Assembly: GCA_947373615.1 (NCBI GenBank)
Contig: CANBYN010000064.1
Coordinates: 1 to 9,050 of the forward strand
Length of the DNA: 9,050 bases
Direction of reading: 5' to 3'
Source: Burkholderiaceae bacterium
GTDB taxonomy: Bacteria; Pseudomonadota; Gammaproteobacteria; Burkholderiales; Burkholderiaceae
Position numbers and translations under genes: made by a program. The notes under the pieces are model-generated. The model saw only the letters and a list, made by a program, of their open reading frames with translations. It ran no database searches and was not told the origin of the DNA. Shown in pieces: positions 1 to 5,293 of this stretch (its first letter is position 1; the number at the start of each line of letters is the position of its first letter).

Positions 1-102
1 GTTATTAAAAAAATTTAACTCCACTTTTCAGGTTTACTGCAAGTTATAGATAAGTAAGATTTTTATTTTCTAAATACTCAATTAAATCAATGAACCCAAA
101 GG

Positions 103-125
103 AAATATGAAAATATTTCATATTT
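103..125. repeat. Perfect 10-bp AT-rich inverted repeat, 3-base spacer
   Basis: AAATATGAAA (103-112) and TTTCATATTT (116-125) are exact reverse complements around ATA. A partial copy, TGAAATATTT, follows at 131-140. The stem is nearly all A/T, so it is a plausible protein-binding palindrome or a weak cruciform. No adjacent gene shows which. Confidence 0.6.
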
Positions 126-185
126 AGAGATGAAATATTTAAGCTTTAGAAAAAGTATCAAAGTACTACAAACCTCTTATGCAAA

Positions 186-205
186 TGTCCAGAAAATGGT
201 GGACA
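186..205. repeat. Inverted repeat TGTCCA...TGGACA
   Basis: TGTCCA (186-191) and TGGACA (200-205) are exact reverse complements with an 8-base loop. No T-run follows on either strand, so it is not a convincing terminator. Function unknown. Confidence 0.45.
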
Positions 206-379
206 AAAGAGTTGATAACCCTAAAAACTCTAGATAGTCATCAGTAGACTTTTGTAGATCCCATGCAATTCCAAAGAATAAATCGATATGTGTCAGTAAA
301 TCGGCGAAAAAGTGTAGAGAGACGGGGATAAATCAAAGTAAAAATAACTGTGTGCCATTAAATTCCATTCAATATGGGC

Positions 380-466
380 AATTCAAAGTGGATTTGATGG
401 ATTCCATGAATAGTTCGTGGGTTTAATCAAAAGATTTCAAATCCACTGACCCCATCTTTTTGAATT
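380..466. repeat. Nested long-range inverted repeat, possible structured RNA
   Basis: The inner arms AGTGGATTTGA (387-397) and TCAAATCCACT (437-447) are a perfect 11-bp inverted repeat. The outer arms AATTCAAA (380-387) and TTTGAATT (459-466) are a perfect 8-bp inverted repeat enclosing it; they share base 387. An 11-base bulge (448-458) lies on the right side. The loop holds a small palindrome, ATGGATTCCAT (397-407), and a diverged copy of the left arm, GTGGGTTTAAT (417-427). The nesting suggests a folded transcript or a recombination or protein-binding site. No promoter or terminator ties it to a defined RNA. Confidence 0.45.
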
Positions 467-485
467 ACTTAATCCCCCTTTATTG

Positions 486-537
486 AATAGATTTATTTAG
501 GCTATTATTCTTTAATTACAGGTAGTTAGAATCTATT
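486..537. repeat. 8-bp inverted repeat AATAGATT/AATCTATT
   Basis: AATAGATT (486-493) and AATCTATT (530-537) are exact reverse complements 36 bases apart in AT-rich sequence. Such pairs arise easily by chance at this composition, so it is noted mainly because it sits next to the stronger repeats. Confidence 0.25.
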
Positions 538-649
538 ATTCACCTAAAGGATAAGAGTTTTTATTTGATCGCATCCTAAGTCCATCATATCAACGGAAGA
601 CAACAACGGCGCATGCATTTAGTTTATTGATTGATAAAGCAGAATAACA

Positions 650-676
650 AAAGGTCGCTAATAGCGACCTTTTTAT
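650..676. terminator. Bidirectional intrinsic terminator after the H-NS gene
   Basis: AAAGGTCGCT (650-659) pairs perfectly with AGCGACCTTT (663-672) around the loop AAT. A T-run follows on the plus strand, and TTTTG follows on the minus strand. The minus-strand reading ends the H-NS-family gene, whose stop is 25 bases away. The plus-strand reading would stop anything transcribed rightward from the empty interval at 1-649. Confidence 0.85.
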
Positions 677-697
677 AAGTGTATTAAATTCAGTAAC

Positions 698-982
698 TTA
701 GATCAAATAGCTACTGCGATCTTTACCATCAATCCACTTAGGAGCCTTTCCACGACCAGTCCAAGTTTCACCAGTAGACGGATTGCGATATTTAGCAGCC
801 ACCTTACCACCTGCATTTTTCACCCCTGCTTTACGACTAAATAAGTCTGAGGCAGATAAACCATATTGCTCAATAATTAGTTTTGCCTTAGCAATGCCAT
901 CAGACTTTTCACGGGCAATCGCTTCTTTGATCTGTTTGTCTAACTGCTCGCGTTGAGCCAATAGATCTTGATATGAAGACAT
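698..982 (-). CDS. H-NS-family nucleoid-associated protein
   Basis: A 94-residue DNA-binding nucleoid protein of the H-NS family, expected to bind curved AT-rich DNA and silence genes. Residues 1-45 form a charged helical oligomerisation region. The C-terminal DNA-binding domain (about 60-94) carries the family signature TGETWTGRGKAPKW at 70-83, with the minor-groove loop GRGKAP at 76-81, the version typical of betaproteobacterial H-NS proteins. The length is normal for the short Burkholderiales members. The ATG start has a GGAG ribosome-binding site about 9 bases upstream. It is a single-gene unit, with its own promoter near 1047-1074 and a strong terminator at 650-676. The AT-rich upstream region would suit autoregulation, which is inference. 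The family call is firm, but several paralogues are usual in these genomes, so I give no symbol. Confidence 0.93.
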   Translation of the reverse strand: MSSYQDLLAQREQLDKQIKEAIAREKSDGIAKAKLIIEQYGLSASDLFSRKAGVKNAGGKVAAKYRNPSTGETWTGRGKAPKWIDGKDRSSYLI

Positions 983-1046
983 GTAATTTTTCTCCGAATA
1001 TTTGTTTAAATGAAATAGTTTGATTAAGACACTATTTAGTACATTT

Positions 1047-1074
1047 ATTATATATAAATAATCTTATAAATCAA
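1047..1074 (-). promoter_or_regulatory. Sigma70-type promoter of the H-NS-family gene
   Basis: Read on the minus strand, a -35 box TTGATT (1069-1074) lies 16 bases before a perfect -10 box TATAAT (1047-1052). Transcription would start near 1040, giving a leader of about 58 bases before the ATG at 982. The surrounding DNA is very AT-rich. This is the best promoter match I found in the window. Confidence 0.7.
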
Positions 1075-1167
1075 TACTAATATTAACCTTGTTTAGTAAG
1101 GTCCATATAAATACCCTATATATTCCAGTCTCTTATTATAAATATTAATTAAGACTTTCTTACTTAC

Positions 1168-1596
1168 TTACCTTCTTAACATGAATGTGCCACTAGATTT
1201 GGCAGTTATCTCACCCGCCTCATTTAATACTACAGCCTCACAGTGATTAATAGCACTTCCAGCTTTTAGCAGGGTACCCTCAACCACCACATTTCCCATG
1301 CTAGGACGTAAAAAGCTAGTTGTCATATCAACCGTAATAACGCCCAAGGAGTGCTCATGAGCACTCCGAGCTGCTGCTGCCATCGCAAAATCCAACAAGG
1401 TCAAGATGAGTCCTCCATGAGCAACCTCAAAGCTGTTGGTGTACTCAGGTTTTATTTGAATGCTTAAACGAGATTTACCGCCCTCCGCAAACTCAGGAAT
1501 TACGCCTAAATGATCCAAAAAAGGAATATTAAGGCCAAAAAAGCTAGTTGGCTCTTGAAAAGAGGGCTGTGAATTGGGGTTAGATTTGCTTGTCAT
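1168..1596 (-). CDS. PaaI-family hotdog-fold thioesterase
   Basis: A 142-residue single-domain hotdog protein that probably hydrolyses acyl-CoA or aryl-CoA thioesters in the cytoplasm; the substrate cannot be read from the sequence. The hallmark is the PaaI-type motif at 59-71, where AHGG (59-62) opens the central helix and D69 takes the place of the catalytic Asp. The strand signature TVDMTTSFLRP (88-98) and a C-terminal SGTFML strand complete the fold. The length fits the family. The first about 18 residues are polar and rich in Ser, Asn and Pro, likely a flexible extension. The start ATG has no clear Shine-Dalgarno sequence, and no other ATG occurs before the core, so the start is the best available but not certain. 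Three TAAG units follow at the stop codon. No terminator is obvious. Confidence 0.88.
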   Translation of the reverse strand: MTSKSNPNSQPSFQEPTSFFGLNIPFLDHLGVIPEFAEGGKSRLSIQIKPEYTNSFEVAHGGLILTLLDFAMAAAARSAHEHSLGVITVDMTTSFLRPSMGNVVVEGTLLKAGSAINHCEAVVLNEAGEITAKSSGTFMLRR

Positions 1597-1735
1597 GAAA
1601 TAAATTAGACCACTAAAGCATCGAGTCCGAGATGAATACTTAGGGATGCTGTTGTTTGCTAATTAATCGCACTTTAAATAGCAGCTTTTATGGGTGGGTA
1701 TATATTGCATCCAAATCAAGTGGAGTAACGTAAGC

Positions 1736-2206
1736 TTAATCCACCGCTACTACAAAATCAATTTCTACTGGGGCGTTCTTTGGCAATTGATATACACCAA
1801 CCGATGTTCTTGAATGAACCCCACTATCCCCAAAGATAGCGCATAAGACTTCAGAAGCCCCATCTGAAACTTCGCTTTGCTGTGTAAAACCTTGTGAAGA
1901 CTGCACATAGACAGTAATGCGCAACACCTTTTGAACGCGATCTAATGAACCCAAATGCTTGAGCAATAAAGCAACTGCTCTCATTGCGCAGATTTTTGCG
2001 GCTACCTGCCCAACCTCAAGCGAGATATCTGACCCTAAGGCGCCCTGAATAACGACATCATCGCGAACACGAGGAATTTGACCGCTGATATAAATTATTT
2101 TTTGATGCTGAATCAAGGGGGAGTAATTACCCCCCACTTTAATTTCCCCATCAAAGCTATAACCAAGCTCTTTAGCAATTTTGTGGAAGCGCTCTTCTCT
2201 TGTCAT
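1736..2206 (-). CDS. RidA-family (YjgF/YER057c/UK114) protein
   Basis: A 156-residue protein of the RidA family. Classical members hydrolyse reactive enamine/imine intermediates formed by PLP enzymes; many paralogues have other or unknown roles. The fold signature runs through YISGQIP (39-45), the helix AAKICAMRAVALLLKHLGSL (69-88) and VLRITVYVQSS (94-104). The C-terminal motif SRTSVGVYQLP (132-142) leads into VEIDF (147-151). R133 and E148 line up with the conserved Arg and Glu of catalytic RidA (Arg105 and Glu120 in the E. coli protein), so imine deaminase activity is possible. At 156 residues it is longer than classical RidA (about 128), with an N-terminal extension like that of the YjgF-like subgroup of 150-residue proteins. 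No good ribosome-binding site precedes the ATG, and the palindrome AGAATTATTCT (2210-2220) lies just upstream. Confidence 0.9.
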   Translation of the reverse strand: MTREERFHKIAKELGYSFDGEIKVGGNYSPLIQHQKIIYISGQIPRVRDDVVIQGALGSDISLEVGQVAAKICAMRAVALLLKHLGSLDRVQKVLRITVYVQSSQGFTQQSEVSDGASEVLCAIFGDSGVHSRTSVGVYQLPKNAPVEIDFVVAVD

Positions 2207-2209
2207 ATA

Positions 2210-2220
2210 AGAATTATTCT
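2210..2220. repeat. Short palindrome just before the RidA-family start
   Basis: AGAAT and ATTCT flank a single central T, 3 bases upstream of the RidA-family ATG, where a ribosome-binding site would be expected. It could be an operator or simply AT-rich chance; there is no second copy in the window. Confidence 0.2.
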
Positions 2221-2309
2221 AAAAGAAGCTCGAAAACTCTTATCATACTTTTGTCAATCATCTAGAGCGACCCATCAAATTAATCTGGTGCCATACGGAA
2301 ATCGGGCAA

Positions 2310-2343
2310 GAGAAAACGGCAATCGATATGAGCTCGATGCCGC
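2310..2343 (-). terminator. Intrinsic terminator after the DUF3761-like gene
   Basis: On the minus strand, CGGCATCG pairs with CGATTGCCG (one bulged T) around a 9-base loop; the stem spans 2317-2342. The run TTTTCTCTT follows directly. It lies about 30 bases past the stop at 2372, the usual place for an intrinsic terminator. Confidence 0.7.
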
Positions 2344-2371
2344 AAAAAATTTATAAATACGCGATCTAATA

Positions 2372-2812
2372 TCAAGAGCAAGCTTTACCGTGGTCAGGTC
2401 TCGCGCCACTTTTTTTAGCGGCAGCCTCACTCATGTATTCACCCTGCTTAGTTTTGCCATACCAGCGAGTTCCTTCGCAGTGATACACATTTGAATCAGT
2501 GTTGACCCACACCTGACCGTTGCCGCTAGGAGCTACGCTTTTTTTGGTTGCGGGAGCGGCTGTTTTTGCGCTAGGTACCGCAGTACTATTTGTCGGCGAA
2601 GCAACTGGAGCAGCAGGAGCGGAGTCGGCAGCCTTGGCATACCATTCTTTTACCCCTTTATGGCCAGAGCAAGCACCTCTTTTACTTGTTGCGTTCGTGA
2701 AGGTACCATCCTTACATACACCTGTCGAACCTTCGGGTACTTGTGCAAAAGCAGCAGTGGAAATGACTAAGGCAATCGCAGTTACGATGCCATAGATAGG
2801 TTTTATGTTCAT
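2372..2812 (-). CDS. Secreted two-domain protein, DUF3761-like
   Basis: A 146-residue exported protein of unknown function. Residues 1-23 form a clear signal peptide: a basic start, a hydrophobic core, and AFA just before Gln24. The first mature domain (32-58) matches the DUF3761 pattern: CKDGTF, then RGACSGHKGVKEWY, with Cys33 and Cys48. An Ala/Pro/Ser/Thr-rich linker (60-98) leads to a second small domain (100-146), VWVNT...YHCEGTRWYGKTKQGEYMSE...GARPDHGKAC. Its Cys112, His111, His141 and Cys145 resemble the small Ada-like or nuclease-associated metal-binding modules; that link is inference. The longest open frame starts 33 codons earlier, but I chose the ATG at 2812 because GAGGAA sits 7 bases upstream and the signal peptide begins there. 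It follows the 135-residue gene by 52 bases and may share its transcript. Confidence 0.8.
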   Translation of the reverse strand: MNIKPIYGIVTAIALVISTAAFAQVPEGSTGVCKDGTFTNATSKRGACSGHKGVKEWYAKAADSAPAAPVASPTNSTAVPSAKTAAPATKKSVAPSGNGQVWVNTDSNVYHCEGTRWYGKTKQGEYMSEAAAKKSGARPDHGKACS

Positions 2813-2819
2813 GATAAAT

Positions 2820-2825
2820 TTCCTC
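2820..2825 (-). promoter_or_regulatory. Ribosome-binding site fixing the DUF3761-like start
   Basis: GAGGAA on the minus strand lies 7 bases before the ATG at 2812. It supports this inner start over the longer open frame, whose first codons overlap the end of the preceding gene. Confidence 0.8.
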
Positions 2826-2864
2826 AAAAATTTAATTCCCAAGTGATAAATAACAATCAATCGT

Positions 2865-3272
2865 TTAAACGCTTTTCTTTGGTTGAGCGATAAAAGCCAA
2901 AGCAACTCCACCCACGGATTTAATCAAATCGGCATGTTGGGAGTAAAAACTACTTAAATGATCTGTTAATTGTGGAGCTTGTTGATGGGCTAGCGCAATG
3001 AACGACTGCACTTGCTCTGGAGTAAGGCCTGCAACCTGATCAGGACTGAGCTCAGTTGAGCCTGAGGGAAGTGCAATGCCTAATGATTTACTTGCAATAT
3101 CGGATGCCTGTGGACCTAAGAGATCGACTACATGCTTAACCATTGCCTGTTTTTGGTCATCATTAGAGTTTTCATACAACTGCTTTACTAAACCACTTAA
3201 TGGCGTTTCAGCATTTTGCTGATTAGAAACCGCAGACTCTAACGCCCCCGTGATTGCATCAAAAAGCCCCAT
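2865..3272 (-). CDS. Uncharacterised 135-residue protein (MGLFDAITGAL type)
   Basis: I do not recognise a characterised family. The protein has 135 residues, begins MGLFDAITGALESAV, and has no signal peptide. The middle is helical and polar: an LVKQLYENSNDDQKQAMVKHVVDLLG stretch, then a proline/serine turn. The segment LSPDQVAGLTPEQVQSFIALAHQ looks like a short repeat of xPxQVxxL units. The C-terminal half, FYSQHADLIKSVGGVALAFIAQ, ends in a mildly hydrophobic helix followed by PKKSV. The MGLFD start recalls DUF937/YidB-like proteins, but the rest does not convincingly match, so I make no assignment. The open frame begins with a TTG ten codons earlier. I chose the ATG at 3272 because of the G-rich ribosome-binding site directly before it. 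The gene precedes the secreted DUF3761-like gene by 52 bases on the same strand, so the two may be co-transcribed. Confidence 0.7.
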   Translation of the reverse strand: MGLFDAITGALESAVSNQQNAETPLSGLVKQLYENSNDDQKQAMVKHVVDLLGPQASDIASKSLGIALPSGSTELSPDQVAGLTPEQVQSFIALAHQQAPQLTDHLSSFYSQHADLIKSVGGVALAFIAQPKKSV

Positions 3273-3276
3273 ATAA

Positions 3277-3284
3277 CCCCCACC
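3277..3284 (-). promoter_or_regulatory. G-rich ribosome-binding site of the 135-residue gene
   Basis: GGTGGGGG on the minus strand lies 4 bases before the ATG at 3272. The match to the anti-Shine-Dalgarno sequence is imperfect and the spacing is short, but it favours this ATG over the upstream TTG. Confidence 0.5.
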
Positions 3285-3338
3285 AAGTAAATTTAAATAC
3301 AATTTAAAATAACATCTACTGAAACAATTCCCCTAATA

Positions 3339-3359
3339 ATTAATGTTTTTTACATTAAT
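3339..3359. repeat. 8-bp hairpin ATTAATGT/ACATTAAT with a T5 loop
   Basis: ATTAATGT (3339-3346) and ACATTAAT (3352-3359) pair perfectly around five T. It lies upstream of the 135-residue gene and downstream of the MAPEG gene. No U-run follows, so an operator or chance is more likely than a terminator. Confidence 0.3.
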
Positions 3360-3385
3360 GGCTAGGTAATTGCAACAAAATTAAT

Positions 3386-3420
3386 TCCCGATTAGTCAGA
3401 GGCGCCTACTGGACCCGGGA
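3386..3420 (-). terminator. Possible terminator after the MAPEG gene
   Basis: On the minus strand, TCCCG (3416-3420) pairs with CGGGA (3386-3390). Inside lies GTC(c)AG against CTGAC, with the palindrome AGGCGCCT (3400-3407) at the tip. The sequence ATTAATTTTG follows. It begins 15 bases after the MAPEG stop and is a sharp GC-rich patch in AT-rich surroundings. The T-run is interrupted and the stem has internal loops, so the call is tentative. Confidence 0.4.
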
Positions 3421-3435
3421 CGAGGATGTTTGAAT

Positions 3436-3834
3436 CTATCCAACCAATTTATATATAGACCAACCCAAGTTCAAAAAAACCAATGCAAAGAGGGTTGCAA
3501 AAGTAAACTTCATTCCTAATACACGTTTACCGAAATCGGGTGGAGATACATTAAGTGCTTTCGCGTGAATCAAGCGCCCGACAATTAAAGTGATGCCAGG
3601 GATGGCAACCAATACCCAAGGGGCCCCATTTAGTTCCAGACAAGCAATCAAAATGATTCCGAAAGGAACATACTCGGCAAAGTTACCTTGAGCGCGTATA
3701 GCTCTTTCTAGATCATCGTGGCCACCACTTCCTAGACTTACCTTATTTTTTCTTCTAAAGCCAATCACAGCAAAAGAAAGCTTAATAAAAATGATCGTCA
3801 AAATTGAAGCAATAATTGAGGTAATAAATAACAT
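3436..3834 (-). CDS. MAPEG-family inner-membrane protein
   Basis: A 132-residue integral membrane protein of the MAPEG family (the microsomal glutathione S-transferase and leukotriene synthase superfamily). Bacterial members are mostly of unknown substrate; glutathione conjugation is possible but unproved here. Four hydrophobic helices are visible, at about 2-24, 54-70, 72-90 and 107-128. The family motif ERAIRAQGNFAEYVP (43-57), with the conserved R-x-x-N-x-x-E pattern, sits between helices 1 and 2; GRLIHA (86-91) ends helix 3. The length is typical. The ATG has a good ribosome-binding site, GGAG 6 bases upstream. Only 10 bases separate it from the stop of the haloacid dehalogenase-like gene, so the two form an operon; a shared role in handling electrophilic compounds is attractive but speculative. 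Confidence 0.9.
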   Translation of the reverse strand: MLFITSIIASILTIIFIKLSFAVIGFRRKNKVSLGSGGHDDLERAIRAQGNFAEYVPFGIILIACLELNGAPWVLVAIPGITLIVGRLIHAKALNVSPPDFGKRVLGMKFTFATLFALVFLNLGWSIYKLVG

Positions 3835-3844
3835 TAATTTCTCC

Positions 3845-4528
3845 TTAAATGACTTCCAACACTCTGCTTAGCGAACTACCCTCATAGTTAGGTTTGTTGC
3901 CTATCTCCTCAAAGGGATGGCCTAAGCGATTGACCCAGAAAACATCGAAACCATACCACTTCGCGGCCAATGCATCCCAAGCGTTACTCGACACAAATAG
4001 AATTTCTTCTTTTTGAACAGGAAAAGCTTTTAATAGTAGTTCATAGGCTTGAGGGGCTGTTTTAAATAACCGTACATCTTCAATGGTTACGACTTTATCC
4101 AGATAAGACTTTAAGCCATTACTCTCGACCACGGTTGCGAGCATTTCTCTACTACCGTTAGACAGTATGGCCGTAGATAAACCTTTTTCTTTAATAGCTT
4201 TTAGAACCGTTAAGCTATCGTCAAACCCAGTGAGCATGGCATATTGATCCATCAGTCGCTTCTCGTAGTCAGCTGTGAGCTTCAAGCTCATCCGCTTACA
4301 GACATAACGCAAAGAACGAATCGTCAATTCCCAGAATGGCAGATAGTGCCTACTACCATTAGGGTTGGGATCGCTCATCGTCACCAAACGGGTATATTCA
4401 ATTTGACGATCACGCCACATCAAAGCAAACGCATGGCCGTGCCCCGGGAATAACTTTTCTGCTAGCTCCCCCATGGAATACACGTCAAACAATGTTCCAT
4501 AGGCATCAAAAGCGATTAGCTTATACAT
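3845..4528 (-). CDS. Type II haloacid dehalogenase-like HAD hydrolase
   Basis: A 227-residue cytosolic HAD-superfamily protein matching (S)-2-haloacid dehalogenases, which replace the halogen of a 2-haloalkanoate with hydroxyl by way of an aspartyl ester. FDAYGTLFDV (7-16) supplies the nucleophile D8 and T12. R39 in WRDRQIEYT fits the halide-binding Arg. SNGS (123-126) is motif II. K156 and Y162 lie in FKTAPQAY, and S180, N182 and D185 in FVSSNAWD. All key residues of characterised L-2-haloacid dehalogenases therefore have a counterpart. An unusual polar loop, MSDPNPNGSRHY (51-62), lies between R39 and the FW of the cap domain. The open frame reaches a GTG 28 codons earlier; I chose the ATG at 4528 because motif I starts right after it and AGGGG lies 5 bases upstream. 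The natural substrate is not shown by the sequence, and a phosphatase role is possible. Confidence 0.88.
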   Translation of the reverse strand: MYKLIAFDAYGTLFDVYSMGELAEKLFPGHGHAFALMWRDRQIEYTRLVTMSDPNPNGSRHYLPFWELTIRSLRYVCKRMSLKLTADYEKRLMDQYAMLTGFDDSLTVLKAIKEKGLSTAILSNGSREMLATVVESNGLKSYLDKVVTIEDVRLFKTAPQAYELLLKAFPVQKEEILFVSSNAWDALAAKWYGFDVFWVNRLGHPFEEIGNKPNYEGSSLSRVLEVI

Positions 4529-4533
4529 GCTAT

Positions 4534-4538
4534 CCCCT
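4534..4538 (-). promoter_or_regulatory. Ribosome-binding site fixing the HAD gene start
   Basis: AGGGG on the minus strand lies 5 bases before the ATG at 4528. It supports this start over the upstream GTG at 4612, which would add 28 residues in front of the nucleophile motif. Confidence 0.6.
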
Positions 4539-4840
4539 ACTTTTATTATGAATTTATATTGTCGTTTAAAACCATATTTCTTGATGTCACTATCATAATT
4601 AAGAGAACCCACTTAATCGATCGACCCAATAGAAAAACCTGAAGATAGTTTTACTATTTTTTTCTGATCTGATGCTAAGTTAAGTTACCGAAAAAAGAAT
4701 TTTCAAGCATTTTCACCACCTACGGCTTCACTTATTGGCCGAAAACTTGCTCTAACAGGCACCAGAAGGTAATTTTGGAGGCTATAAACGCTATTAGATT
4801 TTCGTTTAGAACGTAACTATTTGATTACACAGTTGAAAAG

Positions 4841-4917
<77 letters not shown>

Positions 4918-4942
4918 ACGAAAGTCAAAATTGTATCAGCAA

Positions 4943-5293
4943 CTATTTAGAGAGAATGTGCAAAACAGCCTGTAATTCATCTCGCAGGCGCAGCTCACCA
5001 CGCACTTCTTCTAGACGATTCCTGGCGCCACTGATCGTAAAGCCCTCCTCATAAAGGAGAGTTCTGATCTTGCGAATTAATAGAACTTCGTGATGTTGAT
5101 AGTAACGACGATTGCCACGACGCTTTTGGGGGCTTAATTGTGAAAATTCCTGCTCCCAATAACGTAAAACGTGAGAACGAACTCCGCAAAGATCGGCTAC
5201 CTCGCCAATAGTGAAGTAGCGCTTAGCTGGTATGGGGGGAAGTTGAGAGCTCGGAAGTGCCGAGCTAGCATCAAACTCGGATTTCTCGAGCAT
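4943..5293 (-). CDS. Short MerR-family transcriptional regulator
   Basis: A 116-residue DNA-binding protein of the MerR family. The helix-turn-helix RYFTIGEVADLCGVRSHVLRYWEQEF (25-50) and the wing KRRGNRRYY (57-65) are clear; the rest (66-116) is a dimerisation helix with LLYEEGFTISGARNRLEE. There is no separate effector-binding domain or cysteine pair for metals, so it resembles the short MlrA-like MerR proteins; its signal and targets are unknown. A polar, Ser/Pro-rich tail of about 22 residues precedes the domain. The gene overlaps ihfA by 23 bases in another frame, with TGGAG 4 bases before its ATG, so it is translated from the ihfA transcript. The order ihfA-merR-tRNA-Pro is familiar in Burkholderiales. 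A hairpin lies at 5248-5266 in its 5' coding part. Confidence 0.92.
   Translation of the reverse strand: MLEKSEFDASSALPSSQLPPIPAKRYFTIGEVADLCGVRSHVLRYWEQEFSQLSPQKRRGNRRYYQHHEVLLIRKIRTLLYEEGFTISGARNRLEEVRGELRLRDELQAVLHILSK
5248..5266 (-). repeat. 7-bp GC-rich hairpin in the 5' end of the MerR-type gene
   Basis: AGCTCGG and CCGAGCT (7 bp, perfect) flank a 5-base loop, 27 bases inside the coding region, in the stretch encoding the variable Ser/Pro-rich tail. It could slow translation of the regulator, or it may reflect codon choice only. Confidence 0.35.

Larger units (their letters stand above)
1..649. other. Long AT-rich non-coding interval with several inverted repeats
   Basis: About 650 bases without a credible gene. 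All frames are broken by frequent stops. The best small frame I noticed (179-247, 22 codons, plus strand) has no ribosome-binding site. The stretch holds several inverted repeats: 103-125, 186-205, 380-466 (nested) and 486-537, listed separately where they are perfect. I see no tRNA, integrase remnant or clear insertion-sequence end. It could be a large intergenic region, the 3' flank of a gene beyond the left edge, a decayed island edge, or the site of a small RNA; the sequence does not decide between these. Confidence 0.6.

Noticed and set aside
179..247. 22-codon plus-strand frame in the empty interval, containing RKWWTKELITLKTL
   Set aside because: It faintly recalls the start of a DNA-binding helix, but it is too short, lacks a ribosome-binding site, and overlaps an inverted repeat.
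350..385. Minus-strand IEW-like peptide suggesting a guaA 3'-end attachment site
   Set aside because: The frame is closed by a stop just upstream, and the likeness is limited to three residues.
2240..2265. A TTGACA match upstream of the RidA-family gene as a promoter -35 box
   Set aside because: No acceptable -10 box lies 15-19 bases downstream of it.
2078..2356. 92-codon open frame on the plus strand
   Set aside because: It overlaps the RidA-family gene antisense, has no recognisable domain, and its product has the random composition of a shadow frame.
2520..2795. 91-codon open frame on the plus strand, hydrophobic and Ala-rich
   Set aside because: It is the antisense shadow of the Ala/Pro-rich linker and signal peptide of the exported protein.
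4244..4453. 69-codon plus-strand frame
   Set aside because: It lies wholly inside the dehalogenase-like gene with no domain or ribosome-binding site.
4641..4664. Small hairpin ATAGT/ACTAT followed by seven T on the plus strand
   Set aside because: The stem is only five weak base pairs and no plus-strand gene precedes it; it is probably AT-rich chance.
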